DNA from: CAYLPU01 sp964385635
GTDB taxonomy: Bacteria; Chloroflexota; Anaerolineae; B4-G1
Length of the DNA stretch: 29,355 bases
Assembly: GCA_964385635.1 (NCBI GenBank)
Contig: CAYLPU010000063.1
Location: forward strand, 1 to 29,355
Direction: 5' to 3'
Part shown: positions 6,754 to 14,621 of the stretch, in pieces
Layout: every line of letters starts with the position of its first letter
Position numbering within the stretch: position 1 is the stretch's first letter
Translations under genes and position numbers: made by a program
Notes under the pieces: model-generated
The model's database searches: none
What the model was told of the DNA's origin: nothing
Seen by the model: the letters and a program-made list of their open reading frames with translations, nothing else

Positions 6754-7890
6754 ATGGCCCACTGGACGACCTATAACCTGGAGCCCAAACCCGGCGCGGG
6801 CTTTCATTTTGGGCTGCGCGGGCTGGAGCAAGAAGGCTCAGCCTCCCACTGCCCGTCCGACACCCTCTTTGCCGCGCTCGTCGCTACTGCCGCCGACCTG
6901 GACGGCGACGCGGGCGCGCGGGCGTTCACCAGGCCCTTTGAGGATGGCAAGCCGCCTTTTCTGCTCACCTCTGTCTTTCCGCGCGCGGGCAACTTGCCGT
7001 TGTACCCCTTTCCCTTTGTCAAGGTCGAGTTGGCCGAAAAGCGCGGCCAGCGCAAACTGTTGAAACGATTGCGCTATGTCTCGCCCGTCATCTTTACCCG
7101 CATCATCAACCGACAATCACTGGACGAGTACGCCGATGGCGAGGACGGATGCGGCCTCTTTTTGCAGGGAGGCCAGGTCTGGCTCGCCGCCGATGAGATC
7201 GACGCGCTGCCCGACGACTGGCGCGAGCTGGCGCCCGAGGACGTTAAAAAACGCAAAGATTGGCGCGAATGGCTCCTGGGTAAGGAAGGACGCCAATGGC
7301 TGCGAGAGCAAAAGGTGTGGCGCTCCCGGCCCGTGGACCGCGTCACCGTGGACCGCGTCGCTTCCGCTTCTACCATCTACCGCATCGGGCGCACCGTCTA
7401 CGCTCCCGGCTGTGGGCTGTGGTTCGGCGCGCAATGGCCCGCTGGCCTCGACGGCGACGCCCAGACGCGGTTAGAGACCCTGTTGGCCCACCTGGGCGAC
7501 CGGGGACTGGGCGGCGAGCGCTCTGTGGGCTACGGTCAATTCAAGTGGGAACAAGCGTCTCCGCTCGACCTGCCGGAGCGCGCGCTGGACGGCCCGTCCC
7601 TCACCCTCTCCCGCTACCTGCCCCGCCAGGAGGAACTGCCCGCCGCCCTGCAAGGAGACGCTTCCTATCGTCTGGCGGCCGTGGCGGGCTGGCTCAACGC
7701 GCCCGGCAAACAAGCACAGCGCAGGAAACAAGTGCGCCTGCTGGTCGAGGGATCTGTCTTTCAAACGAGCGGCGCGGGGCTGTGGGGCCGTCTGGCCGAC
7801 GTTTGCCCCGATGGGTGGAACGGTCACTCCATCTGGCGTTATGGTTATGCCTGCCCGGTGGGAACAAGACGTGGAGGTGAAAATGTCTGA
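6754..7890 (+). CDS. csm4: Csm4, Cas5-like subunit of the type III-A complex
   Basis: 378 aa RAMP protein that caps the 5' handle end of the crRNA and contacts Cas10. The N-terminus HFGLRGLEQEGSASHCPSDTLFAALV fits the family's first RAMP half, RYVSPVIFTRII and VDRVTVDRVASAS lie in the middle, and the glycine-rich loop GDRGLGGERSVGYGQFKW near 245-262 closes it. Codons are rich in GC and match the neighbours. The gene starts one base after the csm3 stop and overlaps csm5 by 8 bp, so the three RAMP genes are translationally coupled. Confidence 0.92.
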   Translation: MAHWTTYNLEPKPGAGFHFGLRGLEQEGSASHCPSDTLFAALVATAADLDGDAGARAFTRPFEDGKPPFLLTSVFPRAGNLPLYPFPFVKVELAEKRGQRKLLKRLRYVSPVIFTRIINRQSLDEYADGEDGCGLFLQGGQVWLAADEIDALPDDWRELAPEDVKKRKDWREWLLGKEGRQWLREQKVWRSRPVDRVTVDRVASASTIYRIGRTVYAPGCGLWFGAQWPAGLDGDAQTRLETLLAHLGDRGLGGERSVGYGQFKWEQASPLDLPERALDGPSLTLSRYLPRQEELPAALQGDASYRLAAVAGWLNAPGKQAQRRKQVRLLVEGSVFQTSGAGLWGRLADVCPDGWNGHSIWRYGYACPVGTRRGGENV

Positions 7891-9244
7891 ACTCACACGA
7901 CACTATGACCTGGAACTGACGACGCTCAGCCCCTTGCACATCGGCAGTGGGCGCGAGCTTTTGCGCGGTTACGATTTTGTGGCCCGCGACGGGCGCACCT
8001 GGCGTATAGACGAGGACGCGCTGCTCGACGCCGCGCTGGGCGAGGGCGAGTTCGACGAGGCGTTGCTGCGCCGCCCGGCGGCCGAACTGCTCCAACCTTC
8101 CGACTTTGGGCCTGACTCTAAGCTCTTTCGCTACACAATACCGGGGACGCCGAGCGCGGCCAGCCCAGGGGCGCGGGTGGTCGAACAGATCAAGAACGTC
8201 TTTGACCAGCCTTACCTGCCCGGTTCCTCGCTCAAGGGCGCGCTGCGCACCCTCCTGGCCTGGGGCATCCACGACGCCGAAAAACGCAAGCCAAACCTAA
8301 CCCATTTGGATGGCCGCTCCAAACGGGCCGCTCACGCCATAGAACAGGGACTCTTTGGTCAGGATCCCAACTCGGATTGGCTGCGCGCCCTGCGTGTGCG
8401 CGATAGCGTTCCGCTCTCCGCCGGCGATCACCTGGCGCTGCACACCGTGCGCGTCTATCCTACCGCCGGGCGCGACGGTTCCGGCCTGGACGTGGACGTA
8501 GAAGCGATTAAACTTGATACCACGCTCCGCGCCCAGATCACGCTGGAGAACTATGGTTTCGAGAGCGCCGAGGCGGCCAAATTGGGGTGGCGAGGCAAGC
8601 GGCGCTGGATCAAAGAACTGCCAGTGCTAGGCTTGGCGCACGCCCGCCAACGACTGCTGACCGAGGCCGAATACTTTAAGGGCCGGGGCGGCCCATCTGG
8701 CGCCTTGCGCTTTTACGACGAGCTTGTCAACCGCCTTCTAAACTTGCCGGAGGACACTTTTTTGCTCCAGGTAGGTTGGGGCGCCGGCTGGGAGAGCAAG
8801 ACGCTAGGCTCTTCCCTGCTGCGCCAGGACGACGGGCAGTTCGAGAGACTGCTGTCCAAATACCGCATGACAAAGGAACAGAATCGCCGGCCCGGCGATC
8901 CCTTCCCGCGCAGCCGCCACCTGGCGCTGGTGAACGGACGCCCCGCTCTGCCGATGGGCTGGGTCGAGGTGTGCATCACCGGCCTGGAGGCGACCCCGGT
9001 GAGCAAAGCTCTGCTCAAACCAGAGGGCGCCGCGCCCGGTCAGCGTACTGGACGGCTCAAGAAATTCTTTTCCGGCAAGGGCTTTGGCTTTATCCAGCCG
9101 GACGGCGGCGGCATGGACATTTTTGTCCACGTCAGTGGCCTGGTTGGTCCCGCGACGGAACTGCGGGAGGGGCAACGACTGAGCTTTGACGTGGAGCAGG
9201 CCGCCAAAGGCCCCCGCGCGGTCAATGTGCGGTTGATAAAGTAG
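7883..9244 (+). CDS. csm5: Csm5 with a fused C-terminal cold-shock domain
   Basis: 453 aa. Residues 1 to about 375 are Csm5, the Cas7-like subunit at the 3' end of the crRNA that recruits crRNA-trimming nucleases: LSPLHIGSGRELLRGYDFV near the N-terminus and YLPGSSLKGALRTLLAW near 115 are diagnostic. Residues 388-453 (from 9044) form a complete cold-shock domain: RTGRLKKFFSGKGFGFIQPD carries RNP1 (KGFGFI), MDIFVHVSGL carries RNP2 (DIFVH), and the domain ends with the typical REGQRLSFDVE...KGPRAVNVRLIK strand pair. The frame is continuous with no stop or base anomaly between the two, and a short Pro/Ala linker (LLKPEGAAPGQ) joins them, so this is a true fusion in this assembly. Cold-shock domains bind single-stranded RNA or DNA, so the extra domain may hold the crRNA 3' end or target RNA. 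Start ATG 7883 has GGAGGT at 7873-7878. Confidence 0.93.
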   Translation: MSELTRHYDLELTTLSPLHIGSGRELLRGYDFVARDGRTWRIDEDALLDAALGEGEFDEALLRRPAAELLQPSDFGPDSKLFRYTIPGTPSAASPGARVVEQIKNVFDQPYLPGSSLKGALRTLLAWGIHDAEKRKPNLTHLDGRSKRAAHAIEQGLFGQDPNSDWLRALRVRDSVPLSAGDHLALHTVRVYPTAGRDGSGLDVDVEAIKLDTTLRAQITLENYGFESAEAAKLGWRGKRRWIKELPVLGLAHARQRLLTEAEYFKGRGGPSGALRFYDELVNRLLNLPEDTFLLQVGWGAGWESKTLGSSLLRQDDGQFERLLSKYRMTKEQNRRPGDPFPRSRHLALVNGRPALPMGWVEVCITGLEATPVSKALLKPEGAAPGQRTGRLKKFFSGKGFGFIQPDGGGMDIFVHVSGLVGPATELREGQRLSFDVEQAAKGPRAVNVRLIK

Positions 9245-9256
9245 GACAACTTGTCC
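9244..9256. promoter_or_regulatory. Short perfect palindrome between csm5 and csm6
   Basis: GGACAA-C-TTGTCC overlaps the csm5 stop codon region and lies about 12 bp before the csm6 ribosome binding site (GGAGGT, 9268-9273). It could be a small operator or an mRNA hairpin that tunes csm6 expression. A 6-bp arm can occur by chance, so confidence is low. Confidence 0.3.
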
Positions 9257-9277
9257 CACGAATAATTGGAGGTAATA

Positions 9278-10747
9278 ATGACTGTGCTGTTAGTAGCCAA
9301 CATTGGCAACCGCGACGTCTGGATAGACAAAGCCGCTCCCATCCCCGGCGAGGCCCACCCCGCATGGAACAAGAACGCCTCCCGTCGCGCTCTAGGCGAG
9401 GCTTTGCAGCGTAACTGGACCGCTTGCCAGCCCCACCTTGCCCTACCCATCATCGGCAAGGCGGTGGATCATGTCCGGCAACAAGCGAGCCAACTCGATG
9501 CTGTTATCCTGATCTCCTCCGACCAGTCGGGGCAGGAAGGGGTGAGCGAGTCTCACCTGGCGCAGGACACGTGCGAACTGGCTCCCGTCGTCGAGCGGTT
9601 GCTCGTCGAGCAATACGGCCTTGCCGCCGGTACAGTCACTCACTGGACTGTGACGAGCAACCCGGCTGACTATGGCGACATGCGTGCCTTCTTCCAAGAG
9701 CGGTTGGCAACCTTGTGCCACGAGCAACCCAGCGCGACCTTTTACCTGGAGGTGTCTGGCGGCACGCCAGCGATGACCAGTATGCTGCTCACTGTCGGCG
9801 CCGAGACCTTTGGACTAGACGCTCATCCCCTCTACGTCTCCGAACGCGAGGATCAGCCCTTTCCGCTCGACCTGGGCCGTCGCCTGGTGGCTGATTCGCT
9901 CGTCAGGACCATTGAGGCGAATCTCGACATCTATGCCTACCACGCTGCCGCTAACACCGTTCGCGACAACCTCGATCTACTGCGCGAGTTTGTCCCCGCC
10001 GAATCCCTGCTGGCGGTGCTGGAGTACGCCCGGCAGCGGATCAACTTCAACTTTGAGCAAGCCAGGGAAGCCTTGTCTGGATTGTCTGTGGACGATTGGT
10101 CGGAACGGTTGTCCCGATTGGAGAGTGGACTTAATGATGACCGGGCCGAGTGGCTGTTGCACGAGATTGTCTACAGCGCCGAAATCAAACAGAACACCGG
10201 TGCCTATGGCGACTTTCTCACCCGCGTCTTTCGCTTTGACGAGGCCGCTCTGCGTCATACCGCTCGCAACCTTGGGGCGCGTCTGGTGGATAAGAAAGAT
10301 CAGCCCGACGCCGATGGGGAATTCCTGGACAACACATGGTTGGGTGGCGAACCTGACCTGGATGCATACCTGGAGTCAAAGAACGTCCGGCGCAACAATG
10401 TGGGAAAGATCAGTGCCAATCGTTTTGTCCTTTCCCTGGTCGTCTCTTTTCTGTCCAAACGGCAAGGTGATCCAGCCCCAAAGATACTGCTCAAGCGACT
10501 GGGTGATATTAACAGGTTATCCGACGTGCGAAACAAGTCTTTTGCCGTCCATACCTTTGAAGGGGTTTCGCGCCAGCGCATAGCGCAGGCGTTTCTCGGC
10601 CAGGATGCAGCAGGGACCGACGAGGAGATTGCCCAGGTGGTGAACGCCTTGAGGGATGCCTGCGAGATTGCTACCGGTCAATCCCTCGATGACATCAATC
10701 CCTACACCGTTGTCAACCAACTGATCTTTGGACTGCTGGCCTCATAG
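9278..10747 (+). CDS. csm6: Csm6-type CARF-HEPN ribonuclease
   Basis: 489 aa stand-alone effector, not part of the Csm complex. The N-terminal CARF domain starts TVLLVANIGNRDVW and carries the ligand-binding motif YLEVSGGTPAMTSMLLTVG near 160-180. The C-terminal HEPN domain carries R418-N-K-S-F-A-V-H425, the R-x4-6-H catalytic motif of HEPN RNases. On binding cyclic oligoadenylate from Cas10 such proteins dimerise and degrade RNA non-specifically. The long helical middle (about 200-400) makes it larger than many Csm6 proteins. ATG 9278 was chosen because GGAGGT lies four bases upstream; a TTG at 9266 would precede that site. It could equally be named Csx1-like, but its place in a csm operon favours Csm6. 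Confidence 0.88.
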   Translation: MTVLLVANIGNRDVWIDKAAPIPGEAHPAWNKNASRRALGEALQRNWTACQPHLALPIIGKAVDHVRQQASQLDAVILISSDQSGQEGVSESHLAQDTCELAPVVERLLVEQYGLAAGTVTHWTVTSNPADYGDMRAFFQERLATLCHEQPSATFYLEVSGGTPAMTSMLLTVGAETFGLDAHPLYVSEREDQPFPLDLGRRLVADSLVRTIEANLDIYAYHAAANTVRDNLDLLREFVPAESLLAVLEYARQRINFNFEQAREALSGLSVDDWSERLSRLESGLNDDRAEWLLHEIVYSAEIKQNTGAYGDFLTRVFRFDEAALRHTARNLGARLVDKKDQPDADGEFLDNTWLGGEPDLDAYLESKNVRRNNVGKISANRFVLSLVVSFLSKRQGDPAPKILLKRLGDINRLSDVRNKSFAVHTFEGVSRQRIAQAFLGQDAAGTDEEIAQVVNALRDACEIATGQSLDDINPYTVVNQLIFGLLAS

Positions 10748-10768
10748 CCCGTTGGAGAGAAGGTAGGA

Positions 10769-11488
10769 ATGTCTCGTTTGATCGAACCGTTGCGTCGCCA
10801 CCGCAGTCTGGTGCTTCTGCTCGTCTCTGGCCTTCTGGTGCCGTTGGTGACCGAACTGGCCGGCAGTTGGTTGGAGGCGACTCTTGGGCGGACGCCCAGC
10901 CAACTGATCCAGCTACTTGCCATTTGTGTAGCGCTGGCGATGGGGCTGTGGGCGTTGTACCTGGCGCTGGGGAAACAGGAACCACTGGAGTTGGTGCCCA
11001 AGGAGCAGCGGCCGTCCCGCTTTCCCGGCCTGATCGTGCTGATTGGGCCGGGGAAAAAGGGGGCTGATCCCAGGAGACTTTCTCACAATCCGGCCATCGA
11101 ATACCACCTGGGCTGCGAGGAGGCTGGCGGCGAGCCACTGCGGGTCTGCTGGCTGATCGCTACTGCTGGCGAGAAGGGCTCTGTGCCGGTTGCAATAGAA
11201 GTGCAGAAACGATATGAAGATCGCTGTGAACTAATTATCGAGATGCTGAAAGATGCTTTTGATCTGGAGGAGGTGTACCGGTTGGTTCAGTACATCTACA
11301 TGCAGAAGGCGGCGGGGAAAGGACTGGCCCCCGATCAGGTCATCGCCGACTACACCGGCGGTACGAAGCCAATGTCAGCGGGAATGGTACTGGCTTGCCG
11401 GGAGGAATGTTGGCCGATGCAGTATATGACCGGGGGCCAAGACATTGCTTCAGTGCCTCTCTTCGCGCGCTTTACTCCTGTTGAATAG
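10769..11488 (+). CDS. Membrane CARF protein: two transmembrane helices plus a CARF domain
   Basis: 239 aa. Two hydrophobic segments open the protein: SLVLLLVSGLLVPLVTELA (about 13-31) and LIQLLAICVALAMGLWALYL (about 46-65), with RRHR before the first, so both termini should be cytoplasmic with a short outer loop. From about residue 84 comes a CARF fold: FPGLIVLIGPGKKG (strand 1), NPAIEYHLG, LRVCWLIATAG, and the binding motif IADYTGGTKPMSAGMVLACR near 194-213. No nuclease, HTH or protease domain follows. The one membrane CARF effector I know, Cam1, has a single helix and depolarises the membrane; this protein shares the principle but has two helices. Predicted role: a cyclic-oligoadenylate-gated membrane effector. 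It lies between csm6 and the second cas6 with short gaps, so it is part of the operon. Confidence 0.82.
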   Translation: MSRLIEPLRRHRSLVLLLVSGLLVPLVTELAGSWLEATLGRTPSQLIQLLAICVALAMGLWALYLALGKQEPLELVPKEQRPSRFPGLIVLIGPGKKGADPRRLSHNPAIEYHLGCEEAGGEPLRVCWLIATAGEKGSVPVAIEVQKRYEDRCELIIEMLKDAFDLEEVYRLVQYIYMQKAAGKGLAPDQVIADYTGGTKPMSAGMVLACREECWPMQYMTGGQDIASVPLFARFTPVE

Positions 11489-11496
11489 GGGGCAAC

Positions 11497-12348
11497 ATGC
11501 TTCTTGCAGCCGTCATCACCCTGACCCCAACCGCGCCTGCCTCCGCGCCCGCTGCGCTGGGCCGTGCCGTCCACGCCTGGTTTCTCGACCGCATCGAGGA
11601 TGTGGACGCGGGCCTGGCCCAGCGGCTGCACGAGGCGGAAGGGCCACGCCCCTTCACTGCGTCCAATCTCTGGGGGGCCAGGCGAGCGCGTGGCGGCAAG
11701 GTCACGCTCGACCCTGAGCATCCCTGCTGGGTGCGGCTCACCGGCCTGACTGAGGAGGTCAGCAGGGGTATCGAGCGCGCGCTGCCCGCTGTGGGGGATG
11801 GTCTGACGTTGGCGGGCGTCTCCCTCCGCGTGACGGAGGTCGCCACCGAGGGAGGCCAGCATCCCTGGGCCGGACGTGCCGGCTACGCCGACCTGGTGCA
11901 GCGGTATACGCTGGCCTCCGGGCGGCGCCCACAGGGGGTCACGCTGCGTTTTGCCTCTCCCACCGTCTTCCGTTCCGGGGGGCGCGACCTGCCCCTGCCG
12001 GTGCCCACGCTCGTCTTCGATGGCTACCTGCGCAAGTGGAACAGTTTCTCCCCGCTGGCGCTGCCAGAGGAGGCGAAGCGATACGCGGAGGAGTGCGTCG
12101 CGCTGGGCCGGTTCAAACTGCGCAGCCACCTGGTCTCGTTCGAGCGGGGGGGCAAAGGCGCACATGTCGGCTTCACCGGCGAGGTGCGCTTCCGCTTCCT
12201 GGTGGGGGACGGCTACTGGACGCGGGTGATGACGCTGTTGGCGGGTTACGCCTTTTGGGCCGGGACGGGGTACCGCACGACGGTGGGGCTGGGGCAGACG
12301 CAGGCTCTCAGAAGAAACCAGGTTTTTCAGAAAAAACCCGGTTTCTGA
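11497..12348 (+). CDS. cas6: CRISPR endoribonuclease Cas6, second copy
   Basis: 283 aa and a full-length homologue of the first Cas6: PRPFTASNLWGARR, HPWAGRAGY, FASPTVFRSGGRDLPLP and KWNSFSP all match, and the RAMP loop GTGYRTTVGLGQTQ comes near the end. It starts at ATG 11497, eight bases after the membrane CARF stop, with AGGGGG just upstream. After GQTQ the protein runs on for about 14 residues (RRNQVFQKKPGF) that are encoded by a palindromic repeat (12313-12346), so the natural C-terminus was probably changed by repeat insertion. With one visible array, two Cas6 proteins are redundant, or one serves another array elsewhere in the genome. Confidence 0.9.
   Translation: MLLAAVITLTPTAPASAPAALGRAVHAWFLDRIEDVDAGLAQRLHEAEGPRPFTASNLWGARRARGGKVTLDPEHPCWVRLTGLTEEVSRGIERALPAVGDGLTLAGVSLRVTEVATEGGQHPWAGRAGYADLVQRYTLASGRRPQGVTLRFASPTVFRSGGRDLPLPVPTLVFDGYLRKWNSFSPLALPEEAKRYAEECVALGRFKLRSHLVSFERGGKGAHVGFTGEVRFRFLVGDGYWTRVMTLLAGYAFWAGTGYRTTVGLGQTQALRRNQVFQKKPGF
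12313..12346. repeat. Near-perfect hairpin at the end of cas6-2
   Basis: agaaaccaggtttttc (12313-12328) pairs with 12330-12346 with one mismatch and a one-base bulge. The motif AACCGGGTTTTT is a repeat type I associate with Chloroflexota genomes. It supplies the last codons and the stop of cas6-2. As it lies at the operon end it could also act as a transcript-stabilising or weak terminating hairpin. Confidence 0.75.
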
Positions 12349-12388
12349 TCTCTATGAAGTACCTTAACAACTGCATATTTCTCAAATC

Positions 12389-12540
12389 GTAACTACTCAC
12401 CCTGCTCGGCCTGGATCGCCAGATCCAGGCCAGGGACAACACGAGACACGGGTTTTTAGCAGTTCCAGGTCAATTGCTGACGTTTCTGCCACACCTGCCC
12501 GCCGGATCTGGCGATCCGGCGGGAGCGGCTGAGCAGTTAC
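12389..12540. repeat. Large inverted repeat built from GGATCGCCAGATCC elements
   Basis: The left arm 12389-12426 (gtaactactca ... ggatcgccagatcc) pairs imperfectly with the right arm 12504-12540 (ggatctggcgatcc ... tgagcagttac), enclosing 77 bp. A third piece of the arm, ggtaactgctcag, recurs at 12552-12564. This is the same family as 2512-2572. The interval 12349-12685 holds only repeats and the start signals of the RT gene. Confidence 0.75.
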
Positions 12541-12579
12541 CTCAAATCTCTGGTAACTGCTCAGCCAGTCGTAAATGGG

Positions 12580-12656
12580 ACACGGATCATACAGATGTAC
12601 GCAGATAAAGACAAAAAATATCTGTGAGAACCCGTTTCATCTGTGTGTATCCGTGT
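12580..12656. repeat. Inverted repeat acacggatcatacagatg before the RT gene
   Basis: The arm 12580-12597 pairs with 12638-12656, and inner segments gcagata/tatctg pair too. A similar ccgtgt-type hairpin lies at 23163-23224. Immediately after the right arm, TGC-TATTCT (12656-12664) is a weak extended -10 candidate for the RT-cas1-cas2 transcript; its -35 is poor. Confidence 0.65.
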
Positions 12657-12685
12657 GCTATTCTCTGTGAGCGGGAGGTAACGCG

Positions 12686-13588
12686 ATGATCAAACAAGTA
12701 CTGGCCTGGCACAACTTGGAGGATGCCTGGAACGACGTTCGGGCGCGCGGGGGAGCGCCCGGCGTGGACAGCGTCAGTGTCAAACGTTGGAGCCGCAACT
12801 GGGAGGAGCGGCTGGTGAACCTGCGCCGGGCGGTGATGGCGAACACGTACAAGCCGTCGCCGCTGGAACGGTTCAGCGTGCCCAAGAAATCGGGCGGCCG
12901 CCGCCACCTGGCCAACCTGACCGTGACCGATAAGGTGTTACAGCGTGCGCTGCTCAATGTTCTGGACGACCTGTTTGACCCCCTCTTTCTGCCCTGCAGT
13001 TACGGCTACCGCAAGGGGCGCTCGACGGCAGACGCGGTGGAGGCTATCTGCGCTCACCGGGATGCCGGGTTTGTCTGGCTGCTCGACGGAGACATTGACG
13101 AATGTTTCGACAGCCTGGACAACGGGCTGCTGATGGAATTCGTGTGCGAGGAGGTGGACGACCCGATCGTGCTGCGGCTGATTGAGGGATGGCTGCGGGT
13201 GGGGCGACGCGACCCCGACGTCGCGCGTGGGATTCCGCTGGGAGCGGTCATCTCGCCGCTCTTGTGCAATGTCTACCTGCACTGGCTGGACGTGGCGCTG
13301 GTGAGCGCGGGATGGCTCCTCGTGCGCTACGCCGATGATTTCGTCGCCTTGTGTCGGACGGAGGAACAGGCCCACGCCGCGAGGGAAGACGCAGCCGCTG
13401 CGCTTGCATCCATCAAACTGCAACTGGAGCCCCAGAAGACTGCTGTGACCAGTTTCGACGCCGGTTTCGACTATCTGGGCGTCCACTTCGAAGGGGATGA
13501 GTATACCTATTTCTGGGAGGGCAAGCGCATCGTGGTGGAGGGTGATTTTCCGGATTTCCTCTTCGCCTACGGACCGGGATATGAGTAG
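12686..13588 (+). CDS. CRISPR-associated reverse transcriptase, free-standing
   Basis: 300 aa group II intron-like reverse transcriptase. The motifs run in order: RRAVMANTYKPSP, SVPKKSGGRRHLANLTVTDK, SYGYRKGRSTADAVEAI, motif A LLDGDIDECFDSLD (D136), motif B ARGIPLGAVISPLLCNVYLH, catalytic Y215-A-D-D-F219, LEPQKTAVTSF, and FDYLGVHFEG. All catalytic aspartates are present. There is no maturase, HNH endonuclease or intron RNA visible, and the gene ends 16 bp before cas1, so it belongs to the adaptation module; such RTs allow spacers to be taken from RNA. In many type III systems the RT is fused to Cas1; here it is a separate protein. The ATG has GGAGGT upstream (about 12672-12677). Confidence 0.93.
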   Translation: MIKQVLAWHNLEDAWNDVRARGGAPGVDSVSVKRWSRNWEERLVNLRRAVMANTYKPSPLERFSVPKKSGGRRHLANLTVTDKVLQRALLNVLDDLFDPLFLPCSYGYRKGRSTADAVEAICAHRDAGFVWLLDGDIDECFDSLDNGLLMEFVCEEVDDPIVLRLIEGWLRVGRRDPDVARGIPLGAVISPLLCNVYLHWLDVALVSAGWLLVRYADDFVALCRTEEQAHAAREDAAAALASIKLQLEPQKTAVTSFDAGFDYLGVHFEGDEYTYFWEGKRIVVEGDFPDFLFAYGPGYE

Positions 13589-13604
13589 GGGCTAGGGGGC
13601 AAGG

Positions 13605-14600
13605 ATGGCAACCTTATACGTGACCGAACAGGGCGCACGGATCGAGAAGGAGTACCGTCGCCTGCTGGTGGCCAAGCATGACGAGGTGCTGCTCGCTGTG
13701 CCGCTGGGCCGGGTGAGCGAGGTGGTGCTGGTGGGGTGGGTGGGGGCGACCACGCCGGCCTTGCTGATGCTGCTGGACGCCGATGTTCCGCTCAGTTTCA
13801 TCACCCGCACGGGGAAGTTGCGCGGACGGCTGACCCCACCGAGCCCGAAGAACCTGCCGCTGCGCCACGCCCAGTACGATCGTGCCCGTGACCCGGACTT
13901 TTGCCTGGCGGTGGGACGGGCGATTGTGGACGGGAAACTGCGCAACAGCCGAACGCTGGCCTATCGTATCCGCCGCTCCCGTCCACAGATCGCCGCTGGT
14001 TGGCTGGAGCGCATCGAGCAGGCTGTCGAGGCGGTGGCCCAGGCGGATGACCTGGACACGCTGCGGGGGATCGAGGGGGCGGCGGCCAAGGCGTATTTCC
14101 AGGTCTTTCGAGAGGCGCTGCGGCCGGAGATGACCTTCAAGAAGCGCACCCGCCGCCCGCCTCGCGATCCGGCCAACTCTCTCCTCAGCCTGGGCTACAC
14201 ACTGTTGACGCAAAACCTGATGACGGCGTGTGAGGTGGTCGGGCTCGATCCCTACGACGGCTTCTTCCACGCCGACAAATATGGCCGGCCCGCGCTCGCG
14301 CTGGACCTGGTCGAGGAGTTCCGGGGGCCGGTCGTCGACTCGGTCGTGCGATTGGTGATCAACAAGCGGGTGGTCGGCCCCGATGATTTCGAGGTGAGAC
14401 GGGAGGGAGGCATCTATCTCTCCAACCGGGGGCTGCGCAAGTTCCTGCGCCAGTACACCCGGCGGCTGAACACCGAGATACTGCATCCTTACTACGACCG
14501 GCGGCTGACCTACCAGCGGGTGTTCGAGGTGCAGGCCCGTTTGTTGGCCAAGACGATCAAGGGCGAACTTGACAAATACCGCCCCTTTCGGGTAAGATAG
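13605..14600 (+). CDS. cas1: Cas1 integrase
   Basis: 331 aa, the usual length. Cas1 is the metal-dependent integrase that inserts new spacers at the leader end. The metal-binding set is visible: Glu157 in RGIEGAAAKAYFQVF, His222 in DGFFHADKYGRP, and the acidic patch LALDLVEEFR (Asp234 to Glu238). The N-terminal beta-domain begins ATLYVTEQGARIEKEYRRLL. No RT or Cas6 domain is fused. It is co-directional with the RT (16 bp before) and cas2 (21 bp after). The position between RT and cas2, directly before the leader, supports adaptation into this array. Confidence 0.97.
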   Translation: MATLYVTEQGARIEKEYRRLLVAKHDEVLLAVPLGRVSEVVLVGWVGATTPALLMLLDADVPLSFITRTGKLRGRLTPPSPKNLPLRHAQYDRARDPDFCLAVGRAIVDGKLRNSRTLAYRIRRSRPQIAAGWLERIEQAVEAVAQADDLDTLRGIEGAAAKAYFQVFREALRPEMTFKKRTRRPPRDPANSLLSLGYTLLTQNLMTACEVVGLDPYDGFFHADKYGRPALALDLVEEFRGPVVDSVVRLVINKRVVGPDDFEVRREGGIYLSNRGLRKFLRQYTRRLNTEILHPYYDRRLTYQRVFEVQARLLAKTIKGELDKYRPFRVR

Positions 14601-14621
14601 GGGGTAGAGGCGAGGGGCTAA

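Noticed and set aside
12686..13588. RT as part of a mobile group II intron or retron
   Set aside because: No maturase or endonuclease domain, no intron domain V-like sequence or retron ncRNA recognised, and tight linkage to cas1 argues for a CRISPR role.
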